A stretch of 64,000 bases of DNA from Streptococcus sp. CSL10205-OR2 (GTDB lineage Bacteria; Bacillota; Bacilli; Lactobacillales; Streptococcaceae), in the NCBI RefSeq assembly GCF_025660655.1, contig NZ_JAOTIN010000005.1:1-64000 (forward strand), read 5' to 3'. The translations under genes were made by a program, and so were the position numbers. Positions within the stretch are counted from its first letter, which is position 1, and each line of letters opens with the position of its first letter. The notes under the pieces are model-generated. The model was not told the DNA's origin and did not search any database. It worked only from the letters and a program-made list of their open reading frames with translations. This document shows, piece after piece, positions 52,399-62,900 of the stretch.

Positions 52399-52412
52399 TG
52401 ATAGCGCTTTCT
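52399..52412. promoter_or_regulatory. cre site before the dehydrogenase operon
   Basis: On the minus strand AGAAAGCGCTATCA matches the cre consensus TGWNANCGNTNWCA at all but the first position. It lies about 25 bases upstream of the E1 alpha start, downstream of the promoter, where CcpA acts as a roadblock. Confidence 0.65.
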
Positions 52413-52434
52413 TTTTGATTCGTAAACTTCTTAT

Positions 52435-52454
52435 TTCTTATAGCACTATAAGAA
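52435..52454. promoter_or_regulatory. 20-base inverted repeat in the dehydrogenase promoter region
   Basis: TTCTTATAG-CA-CTATAAGAA is a perfect inverted repeat with nine-base arms, 25 bases upstream of the cre site. It contains TATAGT/TATAAG words that might be a -10, with TTGACT 15 bases upstream on the minus strand. It fits an operator overlapping the promoter. Confidence 0.45.
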
Positions 52455-52511
52455 TAATTATTTGAAGTCAAAAAGAGAGGTTTTAGCAAGCAACATAGGA
52501 TAACTGTAAAG

Positions 52512-52545
52512 AAAAAACAGTAGTTTTAAAGATCTACTGCTTTTT
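52512..52545 (-). terminator. Terminator of the ABC exporter operon
   Basis: AAAACAGTAG ... CTACTGCTTTT stem 24 bases after the exporter stop codon, with six T residues on the minus strand, separating it from the dehydrogenase operon. Confidence 0.8.
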
Positions 52546-52568
52546 GTCTTCTGTCACACTAACAAAAA

Positions 52569-54311
52569 CTAGACTGACCATTTTTCTAGTGACTTCTTGC
52601 TGGCAAGAAATTCACTATAGATACCTGGTACTTTTTCTAGCTCTTCATGACTACCAATTTGTTCAATTTTTCCTTCGTTCAAAACAACAATCTGATCAGC
52701 ATTTTTGATGGTAGAAAGCTTGTGTGCGATGATTATTGTCGTTTTATCTTTTAATAAATTTTTCAAGGCTAGTAAAAGTTGTTTTTCATTCTCAGGATCA
52801 ATACTAGAGGTTGCCTCATCCAAAATAACAAATTGACTAGGTTTTAACATGGCTCTAGCAATTGAAATTCTTTGACGTTCACCACCTGATAAGTTTGATC
52901 CACCTTCTTGTAAAACAGTATTATAACCGTCTGGTAGTGCCATAATAAAATCATGACACTGCGCTTTATTAGCTATTTCAATAATTTCTTCATCACTAGC
53001 ACTAGGATTACCAAAGGTAATGTTATTTTTTATCGTGTCATCAAATAAATAGACATCCTGAAAAACAAAACTAAACTGAGATAATAAGTAATCATACTGA
53101 TAATCTTTAACATTGGTATTTGAAATCAAGACCTCACCAGAAGTGACATCCCAAAATCTTGCCATAAGGTTTGATAAGGTTGTTTTTCCACTACCAGAAA
53201 AACCAACCAGAGCAGTTGTTTTCCCTTGGGGAATGACTAGAGACAAGTCTCTAAACAAGTCAACCTTATCATAGGCAAAAGAAATGTTAGACAGTTTAAT
53301 AGTAGCTTCTTTTATTTCAGTTTCCTGTCCTTCTTTGATGGTTGGTAAATTTCTCAAATCAACAATTCTTTTTAAATTTTGAACGGCAACGCCTTTGATA
53401 CTTTGCATACTACCAGCTAGTTCAAAACCACTAAAGACTACAAAACTAATGACTACCATCATAATCGTTTTAGTCGCATCAATCGTTCCTGAAAAATATC
53501 TCATCAACGAACTGGAAATTATGACACAGATGCCAATCTTAAAGACAAGTAAAAAGGAAAATTGGGTTGGCACTAATATTTTCTCAACAGCTAAAAACCC
53601 TTCTCGACTGTTTGAAATGCTTGTTTTTAATTCTTTTACGGTATTTTGATCTTTACCAAATGCTTTTGTAACACCGATGCCTTTAACATATTCAAGCATT
53701 TTTTCACTCAAGTTGAGTTTAAGCTTCATGAGTTTTCCTGTTAATTGATCAACTTTTTTTTGAGTGAGCACATTGACAAAAATAGCTACTAATAAAGTTA
53801 GGAGTATAATCATAGCTGTTATGATGTCATAAGGTAGGATAACTATCACCATAATAATAGTTTGTATGGTTCCAACAAGCATTTGCTCAACAATAACAAC
53901 ACCTACCGTTTCAAGATCCCCGATAACTGTTGATAAGCCACCTGAAACATCCCCTAAGGAGTGATGACTAAAGTAACCCATGTTAACTTTTTTTAACCTA
54001 TCACCAATGTAAAGTCTATTTTCTGCACCAAGACTGTAAGAAGCAATATATTTATTTTTGTCAGCTAAATAACCAAATATAATTTTACCAATCATACTAC
54101 TTGCTGCGATGAAAAAGACAAGGTAGATATCTGCCATAACAATGCTTTGATTTTCAAACACATTGTGGCTGATTTTCATCAAACAAAATAATATGGCACT
54201 TAAAGAAATACCTTCAAAAATACTTTTTATCACATCAAAGATTAGCATTTTAGTGATGCGCTTAGAGTAGCTTCCTGAGACTTCATATAAGGTTTTTATC
54301 ATCTCTTTCAT
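52569..54311 (-). CDS. ABC exporter half-transporter, subunit 2
   Basis: Encodes 580 residues: a six-helix membrane domain (about 1-310) fused to an ATPase with Walker A GFSGSGKTT, signature LSGGERQRISIARAM and Walker B VILDEATSSID. It begins two bases after the preceding half-transporter, so the pair is a heterodimeric type IV exporter of the IrtAB/YbtPQ style. The cargo is unknown. Confidence 0.9.
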   Translation of the reverse strand: MKEMIKTLYEVSGSYSKRITKMLIFDVIKSIFEGISLSAILFCLMKISHNVFENQSIVMADIYLVFFIAASSMIGKIIFGYLADKNKYIASYSLGAENRLYIGDRLKKVNMGYFSHHSLGDVSGGLSTVIGDLETVGVVIVEQMLVGTIQTIIMVIVILPYDIITAMIILLTLLVAIFVNVLTQKKVDQLTGKLMKLKLNLSEKMLEYVKGIGVTKAFGKDQNTVKELKTSISNSREGFLAVEKILVPTQFSFLLVFKIGICVIISSSLMRYFSGTIDATKTIMMVVISFVVFSGFELAGSMQSIKGVAVQNLKRIVDLRNLPTIKEGQETEIKEATIKLSNISFAYDKVDLFRDLSLVIPQGKTTALVGFSGSGKTTLSNLMARFWDVTSGEVLISNTNVKDYQYDYLLSQFSFVFQDVYLFDDTIKNNITFGNPSASDEEIIEIANKAQCHDFIMALPDGYNTVLQEGGSNLSGGERQRISIARAMLKPSQFVILDEATSSIDPENEKQLLLALKNLLKDKTTIIIAHKLSTIKNADQIVVLNEGKIEQIGSHEELEKVPGIYSEFLASKKSLEKWSV

Positions 54312-54312
54312 A

Positions 54313-56025
54313 CTAGACCACCTCGATTTCTTTAGAGTCCATATAAGTATGCCACATCTCCTTATAGTTCCCGTTTAACTCTAATAATTCTTGATGTGTT
54401 CCTTCTTCAACAACTTGTCCCTCATCAACAACAATAATTTTATTAGCATTGACGATCGTCGACAATCTGTGGGCGATCATGATAACAGTTTTATTTTTTA
54501 TCAATTGATTAATAGAAGCCTGAATGATGGCTTCATTATCAGGATCAGCATAGGCAGTTGCCTCATCCAAAACAATAATTGGACTATTTTTGAGAAAACT
54601 TCTAGCAAGAGCAATTCTTTGTTTTTCACCACCAGATAGATTAGCTCCTCCTTCGCCGACAAGTGTGTCATAACCATTTGGCAAGGCCATTATAAAATCA
54701 TGACAACTGGCTTTTTGACAAGCTTCTTTTATCTCTTCCATACTAGCATCCTCTTTAGCCAGTAATAAATTATCAAGAATTGTTTTATTGAATAAAAAAT
54801 TTTCCTGTGACACATAGGTTACTAGTGCCATGTTCTGACTTAATGGCATATTATTAATAGATTGCCCACCAATTAATATATCACCACTCGTACTGTTCCA
54901 AAAACCTGCTAACAATTTAGCAATGGTAGACTTCCCACTGCCTGAATAGCCAACTATTGCTGTCAATTCATTCTCATTAGCTTTAAACGATAGCTGATTT
55001 AAAACCTTTTTTGATAAATCATATGAAAAAGTCACACCCTTAAAGCTGATATCATAATGACTTATCCTTTTTTCTTCTATGCCTCTTTCTAAATCTGGAA
55101 TAGTCATTACCTTGTCAATTTCATCAATAATAACTTTTATATTAGCAATGGTTTCAAGATGGCTCATGGCTTTCAATAAAGGTTTATATGACGCATAAGA
55201 CAGTAAAAGACAGGTGATTAGTGTGCCAACGGTTATCTCATCTTTCATAAAGAAAAATAAGGCAGTTGGTAACACAAAAACCATGGTAGCTGGAATCACT
55301 TCCATTGTAGCTGTAGCAGAAAAACAAACACTCAAATACCAATCCAACATAGCTCTTTTATGTTCATTCACCGTTTCTTTAAATTTTCCAAAAGAAGATG
55401 CTGATTTGTTAAAAGCTTTAATCACCTTAATGGCTTGAACATACTCTACCATTGTTGTGTTCATTTTTTTAGAAGCGTCTTGATAACGCTTTGATTTTTC
55501 TTCATAACCTCGCATCATCAACATCGAAAACAAAAATCCTAGTGGCACTGTGAGGAGATTGGCTATCCCTATACGCCAATCAAGGATAAAAATAATGCTC
55601 ACTAAAATGACAGGGATAAGAATATTAGCAATCACTTCTGGAATAACATGGGCAATCGGTTTTTCCATTTTGTCAAGCGTTTCAACCATAAAATGTGTCC
55701 ACTCACCACTGCTTCGTCTTTCCACATCTCCCATTGAGATACTTGCTAATTTGTCTGCTAATACCTGTCTTTTTTCTTCAATCACTTTGTAGGCCAAGTG
55801 ATGTGACATGATGGTAGATATTTCATGGCATAAAAGATTGCCTAAAAAACCAAGTAAAATCAATCCTATTTGTAAAAAATAATAGCTTGTATCTGTCTGA
55901 TGAATAACAAGATAATTGATAATATTGGCTATGGCAAAATAAGGAAGCACACCAAAAGCAACACCTAATATTGCCATCAAAATTGACAAAGAGACTCTTC
56001 CTACATGCCGTTTTAATAGTTCCAT
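54313..56025 (-). CDS. ABC exporter half-transporter, subunit 1
   Basis: Encodes 570 residues: membrane domain with six helices and an ATPase with Walker A GYSGSGKST, LSGGEKQRIALARSF and IVLDEATAYAD, in which the D-loop lacks the usual SAxD form, common in heterodimers with one degenerate site. It lies 53 bases downstream of the TetR gene on the same strand. Export of a toxic or signalling compound sensed by that TetR is likely. Drug, porphyrin, lipid or siderophore cargo are all possible. Confidence 0.9.
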   Translation of the reverse strand: MELLKRHVGRVSLSILMAILGVAFGVLPYFAIANIINYLVIHQTDTSYYFLQIGLILLGFLGNLLCHEISTIMSHHLAYKVIEEKRQVLADKLASISMGDVERRSSGEWTHFMVETLDKMEKPIAHVIPEVIANILIPVILVSIIFILDWRIGIANLLTVPLGFLFSMLMMRGYEEKSKRYQDASKKMNTTMVEYVQAIKVIKAFNKSASSFGKFKETVNEHKRAMLDWYLSVCFSATATMEVIPATMVFVLPTALFFFMKDEITVGTLITCLLLSYASYKPLLKAMSHLETIANIKVIIDEIDKVMTIPDLERGIEEKRISHYDISFKGVTFSYDLSKKVLNQLSFKANENELTAIVGYSGSGKSTIAKLLAGFWNSTSGDILIGGQSINNMPLSQNMALVTYVSQENFLFNKTILDNLLLAKEDASMEEIKEACQKASCHDFIMALPNGYDTLVGEGGANLSGGEKQRIALARSFLKNSPIIVLDEATAYADPDNEAIIQASINQLIKNKTVIMIAHRLSTIVNANKIIVVDEGQVVEEGTHQELLELNGNYKEMWHTYMDSKEIEVV

Positions 56026-56078
56026 AGCTTTTCTTCCTTTCTATTCATTTATTTCATTTCCTGTTTAAAATGATTTCT

Positions 56079-56723
56079 TTAAAACTCATTGGAATTAGCC
56101 TTTTCTAGATAAGGTTTTATTAGTTGATCCCAACCAAATCTTAGAGCCGTATCCATTAAATCAAGTAATAATAAGGCGTCTTCATAAGGATACTGATGGG
56201 TAATAATTTCAAAAAGAGGTGTTAACACCATGGTGTAGAGAATATGAAGTTCTCTATCATTAAAAGGTTTGATTGGAATCTTCTTTTCTCTTAGAGCTGA
56301 CATTATTTTTTTTGCCTCAGCCACCTCAAAATTAACAATTTCATGCTGAATAGAGTCGTAATGAGTGCCTTGAGAAGCGTTAAAAAGGAGATTAAAAATA
56401 GCAAAATTTTGATAAATGTCGTCTAACAAATCTTTGTTATCTTTTGTTGCTATTTCTTGAAAACCAGAAAAATCATCTAATTGTATTGCTTCTAAGGCTC
56501 GTTGAGTCAATTCTTGAGTCTTTTTATAAAACTGATCTAATACTGGACTAACAATCGCCTTAAAAATAGTTTCTTTGGAGTCAAAATGTTTATAGATTGC
56601 CCCTGGAGTAACGCCTGCATTTTTTGCAATCACTCTAATAGAAGCTTTCTCAAAACCATGCTTAGTAAACTCTTCACGAGCACTCTCTAAAATATTTTCA
56701 ATTGTCTTTTCTTTATTACGCAA
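56079..56723 (-). CDS. TetR-family regulator of the ABC exporter
   Basis: Encodes 214 residues with the TetR helix-turn-helix (SIRVIAKNAGVTPGAIYKHF) and a ligand-binding helical remainder. The start is TTG at 56723, supported by GTGGAGG seven bases upstream and by the standard N-terminus that follows; no ATG is available nearby. It heads the operon TetR-ABC-ABC and probably represses it through the palindrome at 56738-56760. Confidence 0.88.
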   Translation of the reverse strand: MRNKEKTIENILESAREEFTKHGFEKASIRVIAKNAGVTPGAIYKHFDSKETIFKAIVSPVLDQFYKKTQELTQRALEAIQLDDFSGFQEIATKDNKDLLDDIYQNFAIFNLLFNASQGTHYDSIQHEIVNFEVAEAKKIMSALREKKIPIKPFNDRELHILYTMVLTPLFEIITHQYPYEDALLLLDLMDTALRFGWDQLIKPYLEKANSNEF

Positions 56724-56737
56724 GTTAAAACCTCCAC

Positions 56738-56760
56738 TTAAGATAACAGTGTTTACTTAA
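56738..56760. promoter_or_regulatory. Candidate TetR operator
   Basis: A 23-base imperfect palindrome, TTAAG at 56738-56742 and CTTAA at 56756-56760 with ACAGTGT at the centre; 18 of 22 non-central positions are symmetric. It lies between the -10 and the start codon, at the transcription start, as expected for a TetR repressor site. Confidence 0.6.
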
Positions 56761-56790
56761 ATAGTAACATAAATAAACTTTTAAAGTCAA
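56761..56790 (-). promoter_or_regulatory. Promoter of the TetR/ABC operon
   Basis: On the minus strand TTGACT (56785-56790) and TACTAT (56761-56766) are 18 bases apart, directly upstream of the palindromic operator. Confidence 0.55.
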
Positions 56791-56824
56791 TCATTTTTTA
56801 ATAGCATTTATTTAATAATTGACG

Positions 56825-56856
56825 AAAAAAAGAGAGAACGAAATTCGTTCTCTCTC
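56825..56856 (-). terminator. Terminator of the giant glycan-active surface protein
   Basis: AGAGAGAACGAA-A-TTCGTTCTCTCT is a perfect 12-base-arm inverted repeat, followed by six T residues on the minus strand, about 70 bases after the stop at 56925. Confidence 0.88.
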
Positions 56857-56924
56857 AAAATGTTTTTCTTGTCAATCCTTTAAGGTGATGAAATATTTTT
56901 GATTAGTGGAGTAAGTCTCTTTTC

Positions 56925-59900
56925 TTACAACTCACTCTCACGTTTTTTTCTGCCATAGCCATATAAAGCTAGTGATGATAAAGCCACTAATGTTCCAACC
57001 ACTGCTGTATTTGTAGAATCACCTGTATTAGGTAATGTTTTAGCTTGTGATGTTTGAGAAGTTTTAGGTGCTTCTTTAGCTTCTTTATCCTTAGCCATTG
57101 TTTTAGGCTTAGTACTTAATGATTGCAACTGACCATCAAAGGCTGGCTTATCTTCTGCAATTGGTGCAGTTGATGGCACTTTTGTCTCTAATGTTCCTTC
57201 AAAGGCTGGCTTGTCCTCTGCAGTTGGTGCTGTTTCTGGCACTTTTGTTTCTAAAATTCCTTCAAAGACTGGCTTGTCTTCAGCAGTTGGTGCAGCTTTA
57301 GGTACTGCTGTTTCTGCAACAAAGTCAGACTCAGGAAGCTCGTAACTTGGAGCATTATTTGGTACTTTAGTAACTTTAGTTTTATAGACAATGCCATATT
57401 CACTAAAGTGTTTTGTAACAAAGGCAACAGCTTGATGAGTTTCCCCATTTTGATCAGTGAAGGTAGTCATTGTGAAGTCAAGAATTTCTTCTTGATCTGT
57501 ATTTGGAAGATAAATAACACGCGCCACTTCTTTATCTTTATCAATCGGTAAAACAACTAACACATCCTTTAGAGGTTGTATAGTATCACCATTAACATCA
57601 AGAAGTTCGATGTCAAATAAGTCATAATCAAGTGCCTTCAATATATTTGGTGTGTTAGGATCATCAGTTTCAATTTGAGAAACAGATACATCCTTAATTG
57701 AAGCTAATTCACCTTCTTCTAACATGATACGAACACCAGACGTTGAATCAACAATTTCTTTAGTCTCTTCAAGTGTTTCTTGTGTTGTGTCATCGCTTTC
57801 ACTAACTTCTGGTACAACAATACCTTCTAAAGCATTGATACGATTTTGTAGAGCAGTTTTTTCTGATACTGTATCTGCTAGGGCTTTTACTGCAACATCA
57901 GCAGCAGCTTTCTTAGCTTTGGCATCATCATTATAAGACGTTAATTCAGTAGCTTCTTCTTGAGTAATCTTACCATCTTCATTAAATAATCGTAAAGCTT
58001 CTTTAACAACAGCATTTGCTTCCTCAGCTGCTACAACCAACTCAGTAGCTTCAGATAACTCAGTAGCATCTGCTTTACCATTATTATCTGCATCTGTTAC
58101 TTCTGGAACAGTAATACCTGTAAGAGCATCAAGTCGAGCTTGAAGACCTGCTTTATCAGCATTTGTAGCTGGCAATGCTTTAACAGCTTTATCTGCTAAG
58201 GCTTTTTTAGCGACAACTTCTTTGTTTAACTCAGTGAGTCCTAAAGCTTCCTCAGGGTTGATAAGTCCGTCTTGGTTAGCAACAGTAAGTGCTTGTTTAG
58301 CAAGAGTGTCTAACTGTTCAGCAAGAGCAACTTTTTCCTCAGGTGTTGCAGCCAACAAGTCAATATCTTCTAGTTTAAAGCGAACACTTCTGATTGAAGT
58401 TGTCCAAGTAATATTGCTAGCAGTATTGTTTGGTTTCACTCTAGCATCTTCTTGATAAAAGACACCATATGAATTAGCCACAATTGTACCATCACTTAAG
58501 ATAACAAGTCCTGTGTATCCAGTATCTCCTGATTTAGCATTTGGAGTGAAATCTTCACCTAATAGAATACGGTATTGACCTTCTCCGCCATTTAACAAGT
58601 CGTCAAATGTACCAACCCAAGCAATCCAATCACCTGACATCCAGTCATTTCTTTCTAGAGCACCATTGTTATTGTAATCTTGAATGATTTCTCTAAAGGT
58701 AATCACTAAGCGACCTGAAACTGGGTCAACTGCAATCTTATGACGTTCTCCAAGAAGAGAAGCAGGCATTGGTTTTGGTTTGCTCCATGTTTGACCTTCA
58801 TCTTCTGAGAAGAAGATTGTTGATAAGTCATTGTGTGCTTGTGTTCTACCAAGAGCGATAAGTTTTGTCTTATCTGGTGTTCTAACAATACCAACTTCAC
58901 TAATTTGATAGTATGCTTCAGTTTGACGGTGTTGTGAGAGATAAGCTTCTGGAGTTGACCATAACTCATTTCCATCGGCATCAAAAGTAAGATAAGTCTT
59001 ATAGTTGATAAAGTTAGTATGGTCATGGTAGACACCCATCCATTTATCGATAGGACGACCATTTTCATACATTTGAACTAGTGATGCCATACCTACTACA
59101 ACTGTTTGGTCAGTGTAGAATTTTTTCTCTGGGCTCCATGTGCGACCTTTGTCTTTAGAAATTGAGGTGTAGAATCCACCTTTACCATCACCCCAACCAG
59201 CTTGTTTTGGTCCACCAGTAATACGCATTACTTCTTGACGTCCGTCAGCAAAGTTTAGAGTGTAAAGTGTTGGAGTTTCACGAGACTCTTTCCACTCATC
59301 TGGAACTGGTAAACGATCAGACCAAGTGAGACCACCGTCTTCTGAACGACGAAGAACAATTTCACCATGTCCGTGACCTTTAGGGTAAACAGTAATCAGT
59401 GTTTTGCCATCTTCAAGCATAACCATATCAGGTTGACCTAAGTATTCACCTGGAACACGGTCCATTGCTTTAGCGAATTCTTCAGGTAAGACATGTGTTG
59501 GAATTTGACTATGTAAAGCGTGAGTAACAATAATTTTAACAACTTTAGAATGCAATCCATCAGTAGTTGCAATTGTTACAGATGTTTCACCAGCATGTTT
59601 TGGAGTGATAAGACCTTCTGCATCAACAGTTGCAATAGCAACATCTGCGACTTGATATACAAGGTCGCCTGTGATTTTAGAAAGTGTCACTGGAATACGT
59701 TTTGTTTGATCTTTTGAAAGACTAACAGTATCTGGTGCATTGATACCTGGTCTAGTTGCTAACTCAGCAATCTCAAAGTCTGAAAGAACCTTATCAAAAA
59801 CAATAACATCATCTAATTCCCCATTAAAGTTTTTACCACCAATATATTTAATTGGTAACTTAACAGGTTGTTTGGTTTGATTAGCAGGTGGCCAAAGAAT

Positions 59901-62900
59901 ATCTGGTTGTTTAACACCATTGACATAAAGTTTCAACTTACCAGCTGCTGTGTCTTTAACAATAGTATAGTGTTTCCATCCATTACCATTTTCAGCATAT
60001 TGGTATGTCAAGTAACCTTCTTTAACATGAATTCCCATATTATTAGCTGAAGTGCCTTGACCAACTTTCAAGTCAAATGAAATACTTTGTGCACCAGTAT
60101 TAGTTGGATTTGTACCATCCCAGAAAATTGACGAAATACCTGTATTGTTTTCACCTGGTTTCATCCAGAATGACAAGCTATAGTTATCAGTTAGATTAAT
60201 TTCTTCTGAAACAACCAATGCTTGACCAGGTTTAACAATCAATGACTTACCATCAACACCTTGACCAAATTCTGCTTGAGCATCATTTTGAATAGCACCT
60301 GAAACATTGGTTTTAACATTAGCCAACTGCTCAGTACCATCAAAAGTGAAGCGCGCTTTAATATTTTTATCAAGAACATCTAGAATACTTGGATTTTCAA
60401 TAGGATCAGCACCAGATGCTTTCAATTCAAGGTAGCGATCAATAATTTCATTTAATCTTACTTTAAAGGCTGCTAAATCTCTTGGAATACTTACTAGAGT
60501 TGTTGCACTTGGTTCTCTTGCAATTCTTTCACCAATACCGTTATGTGGTGTTGTTCTATCATAGCGATCTTCAAGAGAACTCAAAAGATTATCAATTTCT
60601 ATTCCTAGTTGAGGATATTCTTTTCTCATTTGATAAATCTTATTAACATCTCTAACAGCTTCAGCCATTTTTTCTAAACGAACACTTGATTGAGGTTTTG
60701 GATTTGCTGCTGTTGGCTCATCTGGATAAATGAGTTGTGTATCTCCAGATTCAAATGCCCAGTGTGATAAATCTTTCAACGGCTCTTTTACCCAAGCATC
60801 CAATGCCCAACGTAAGAAACCATTAGTATTGTATTTAGCACCATAAAGTACTGAGAAGTAGCTTTCACCTGGCATATTGAATAACATTGAGTTTGGATAT
60901 TCTTCAGTAGCCGTGTAAAGAGTGGTTTTCTTACCTTTTTTCGCTCTATCAGCCACCATTTGCTTAAATTCAGCAGCTTGTGACTTCATGTGAGGTGTTC
61001 CGATACTTAAATGGTCAATTCTTTCAGCTGTTGAAGCAAAGTTACCTGAGAAGTGGTTTGCTGCAGCTGCAATTTTAAGTGTTTTATTGTCTTTGTTTTT
61101 CACACTATCAATGAGACCAAAAGCAAGTTCCATGTTAGGTCTTTCATCAATTCCGACATAGAAACGATCGAACCAGCCTTTTTCATCTAAGTGAGCAACT
61201 AGAGAAGTTAAGAAAGGTCTCCAAACAGTAGCATAATCACGACTAGTAACAGGAACTTCTACGAAAGCTTTTTCGTTAGTAGCCTTGTCAAGATAAGTGA
61301 CTTTATTGCCCCAAGGAATCATAGAGTAACCAACCACTTTATCAGCTAAACCAAGACTATCAGCAAATGTCACCCATTTATCAAAATCAGTATAATCAAA
61401 TGAGAATTCACCATTTGTTTCTTTGGTCCATTTAATCATTGAAGGGACTCTAACTTCGCCATCAGCATAGGTTTGTCCACCCCAAGCTTCTTCAACGATT
61501 GAAGCAGTAATACCATTTCCTCCGATAGCTTTATATTTCTCCATCATTGGACGTAATATTGCTAAGTGTTTGTCAGAGAATGGTTCAACCTTGTAGTATT
61601 CTGCAGAGCGATATGGGTATTGCCAAAGTTCAATGTCAAATGATTTTTCTTCATTTAAAACTGCATCTTGAACATCAAGATTCAAGGTAAAGTTTAGAGG
61701 TGTTGCAATATCATCGGCATAAACTTTTACAGTTCCTGTATACTTACCAGCTTTGGCATTTTCAGGAATTGCTACAGATAACCATAGATTTTGAATAGTA
61801 TTGTAGTCAACTTGAACACTTGAAGCATTTGATAAAATATCTGGACGTGAAATACTTGGTGTTTTGTTAATTGTTAATTTATTTGCTCTATGATATCCAG
61901 CATTTCCACGATATCCTGAAATTTCTTTAATGAAATTAGCAGTGATATTTGATTTAGCAATACTGTTACCGTTACCATCTTGTAAATCTACTAATTCAAA
62001 ACGTAAATTCTTCAAACCAGAATCAATTGGTAAAATGGCTATCTGAGTATTAACCGTTTCTTTTTTCCAACCAACAAGTTTTTGACTAGCAACATCTTGA
62101 GCTTGAGCTTTTAATTCAGCGTAAGCATCACCATAGTAATGACGGTTGTTATCAACAAAAGTACCGCGGTAAGCAGCAACAGTTGCTTCAACAGTTACTG
62201 GAATTCTAGTAGTTAACTTACCTAATGTTGCAATTAAGTTTGTTGTTCCTCTAACTAATCCTTTAACTCTTCCATTAACATCAACACTTGCAATAGTATC
62301 ATCTTCAATTCGATAAGTAACTTGTGATGCATCTGCATAAGAAGGATTTACTTCAAGATGAGTGTCTAGTGATTGTGATTCTTTAAGTGTTAAACCACTT
62401 TCTGTAAAGCGAATTGACTCTGCTTTATATGGTTTATGAGTGACTCGAGCACCATTCACTTGGTTAACGTGGTTACTACGACCAGAACTTGTTCGATTAG
62501 TTGAACGAACAGTTAATTTGTGTGGTCCATGTTCTAATAAATCAGAAGTATAAACGACCCCTGCTTGTCCTCTTGTTCTTTGATACAAATCAACTGCAGT
62601 CCAAACACCGGAGTCATCAAGACTCACTTCAACTATACCGTGGTTGTGAGATTTAGTTGCTAATAACTCAATCTTTTGACCAACAAAGAGAATGTCATAT
62701 TTAATGTTTTCAATGTTAGGTGTGTTTTTTGGTACATCACGATAAGCTTCATTAGCTGTTACAACCCAACCTTGTGAGAAGACAAATTTATTAGTGTCAC
62801 TTTGAGAGTTAACAGAAGATAAATCAATTTGAGTGACAACAGGTTCTGCAGCATCTTCTTCTGTTTCTTCATCTGCTGCCTCTTCTGATGTATCTGATGA

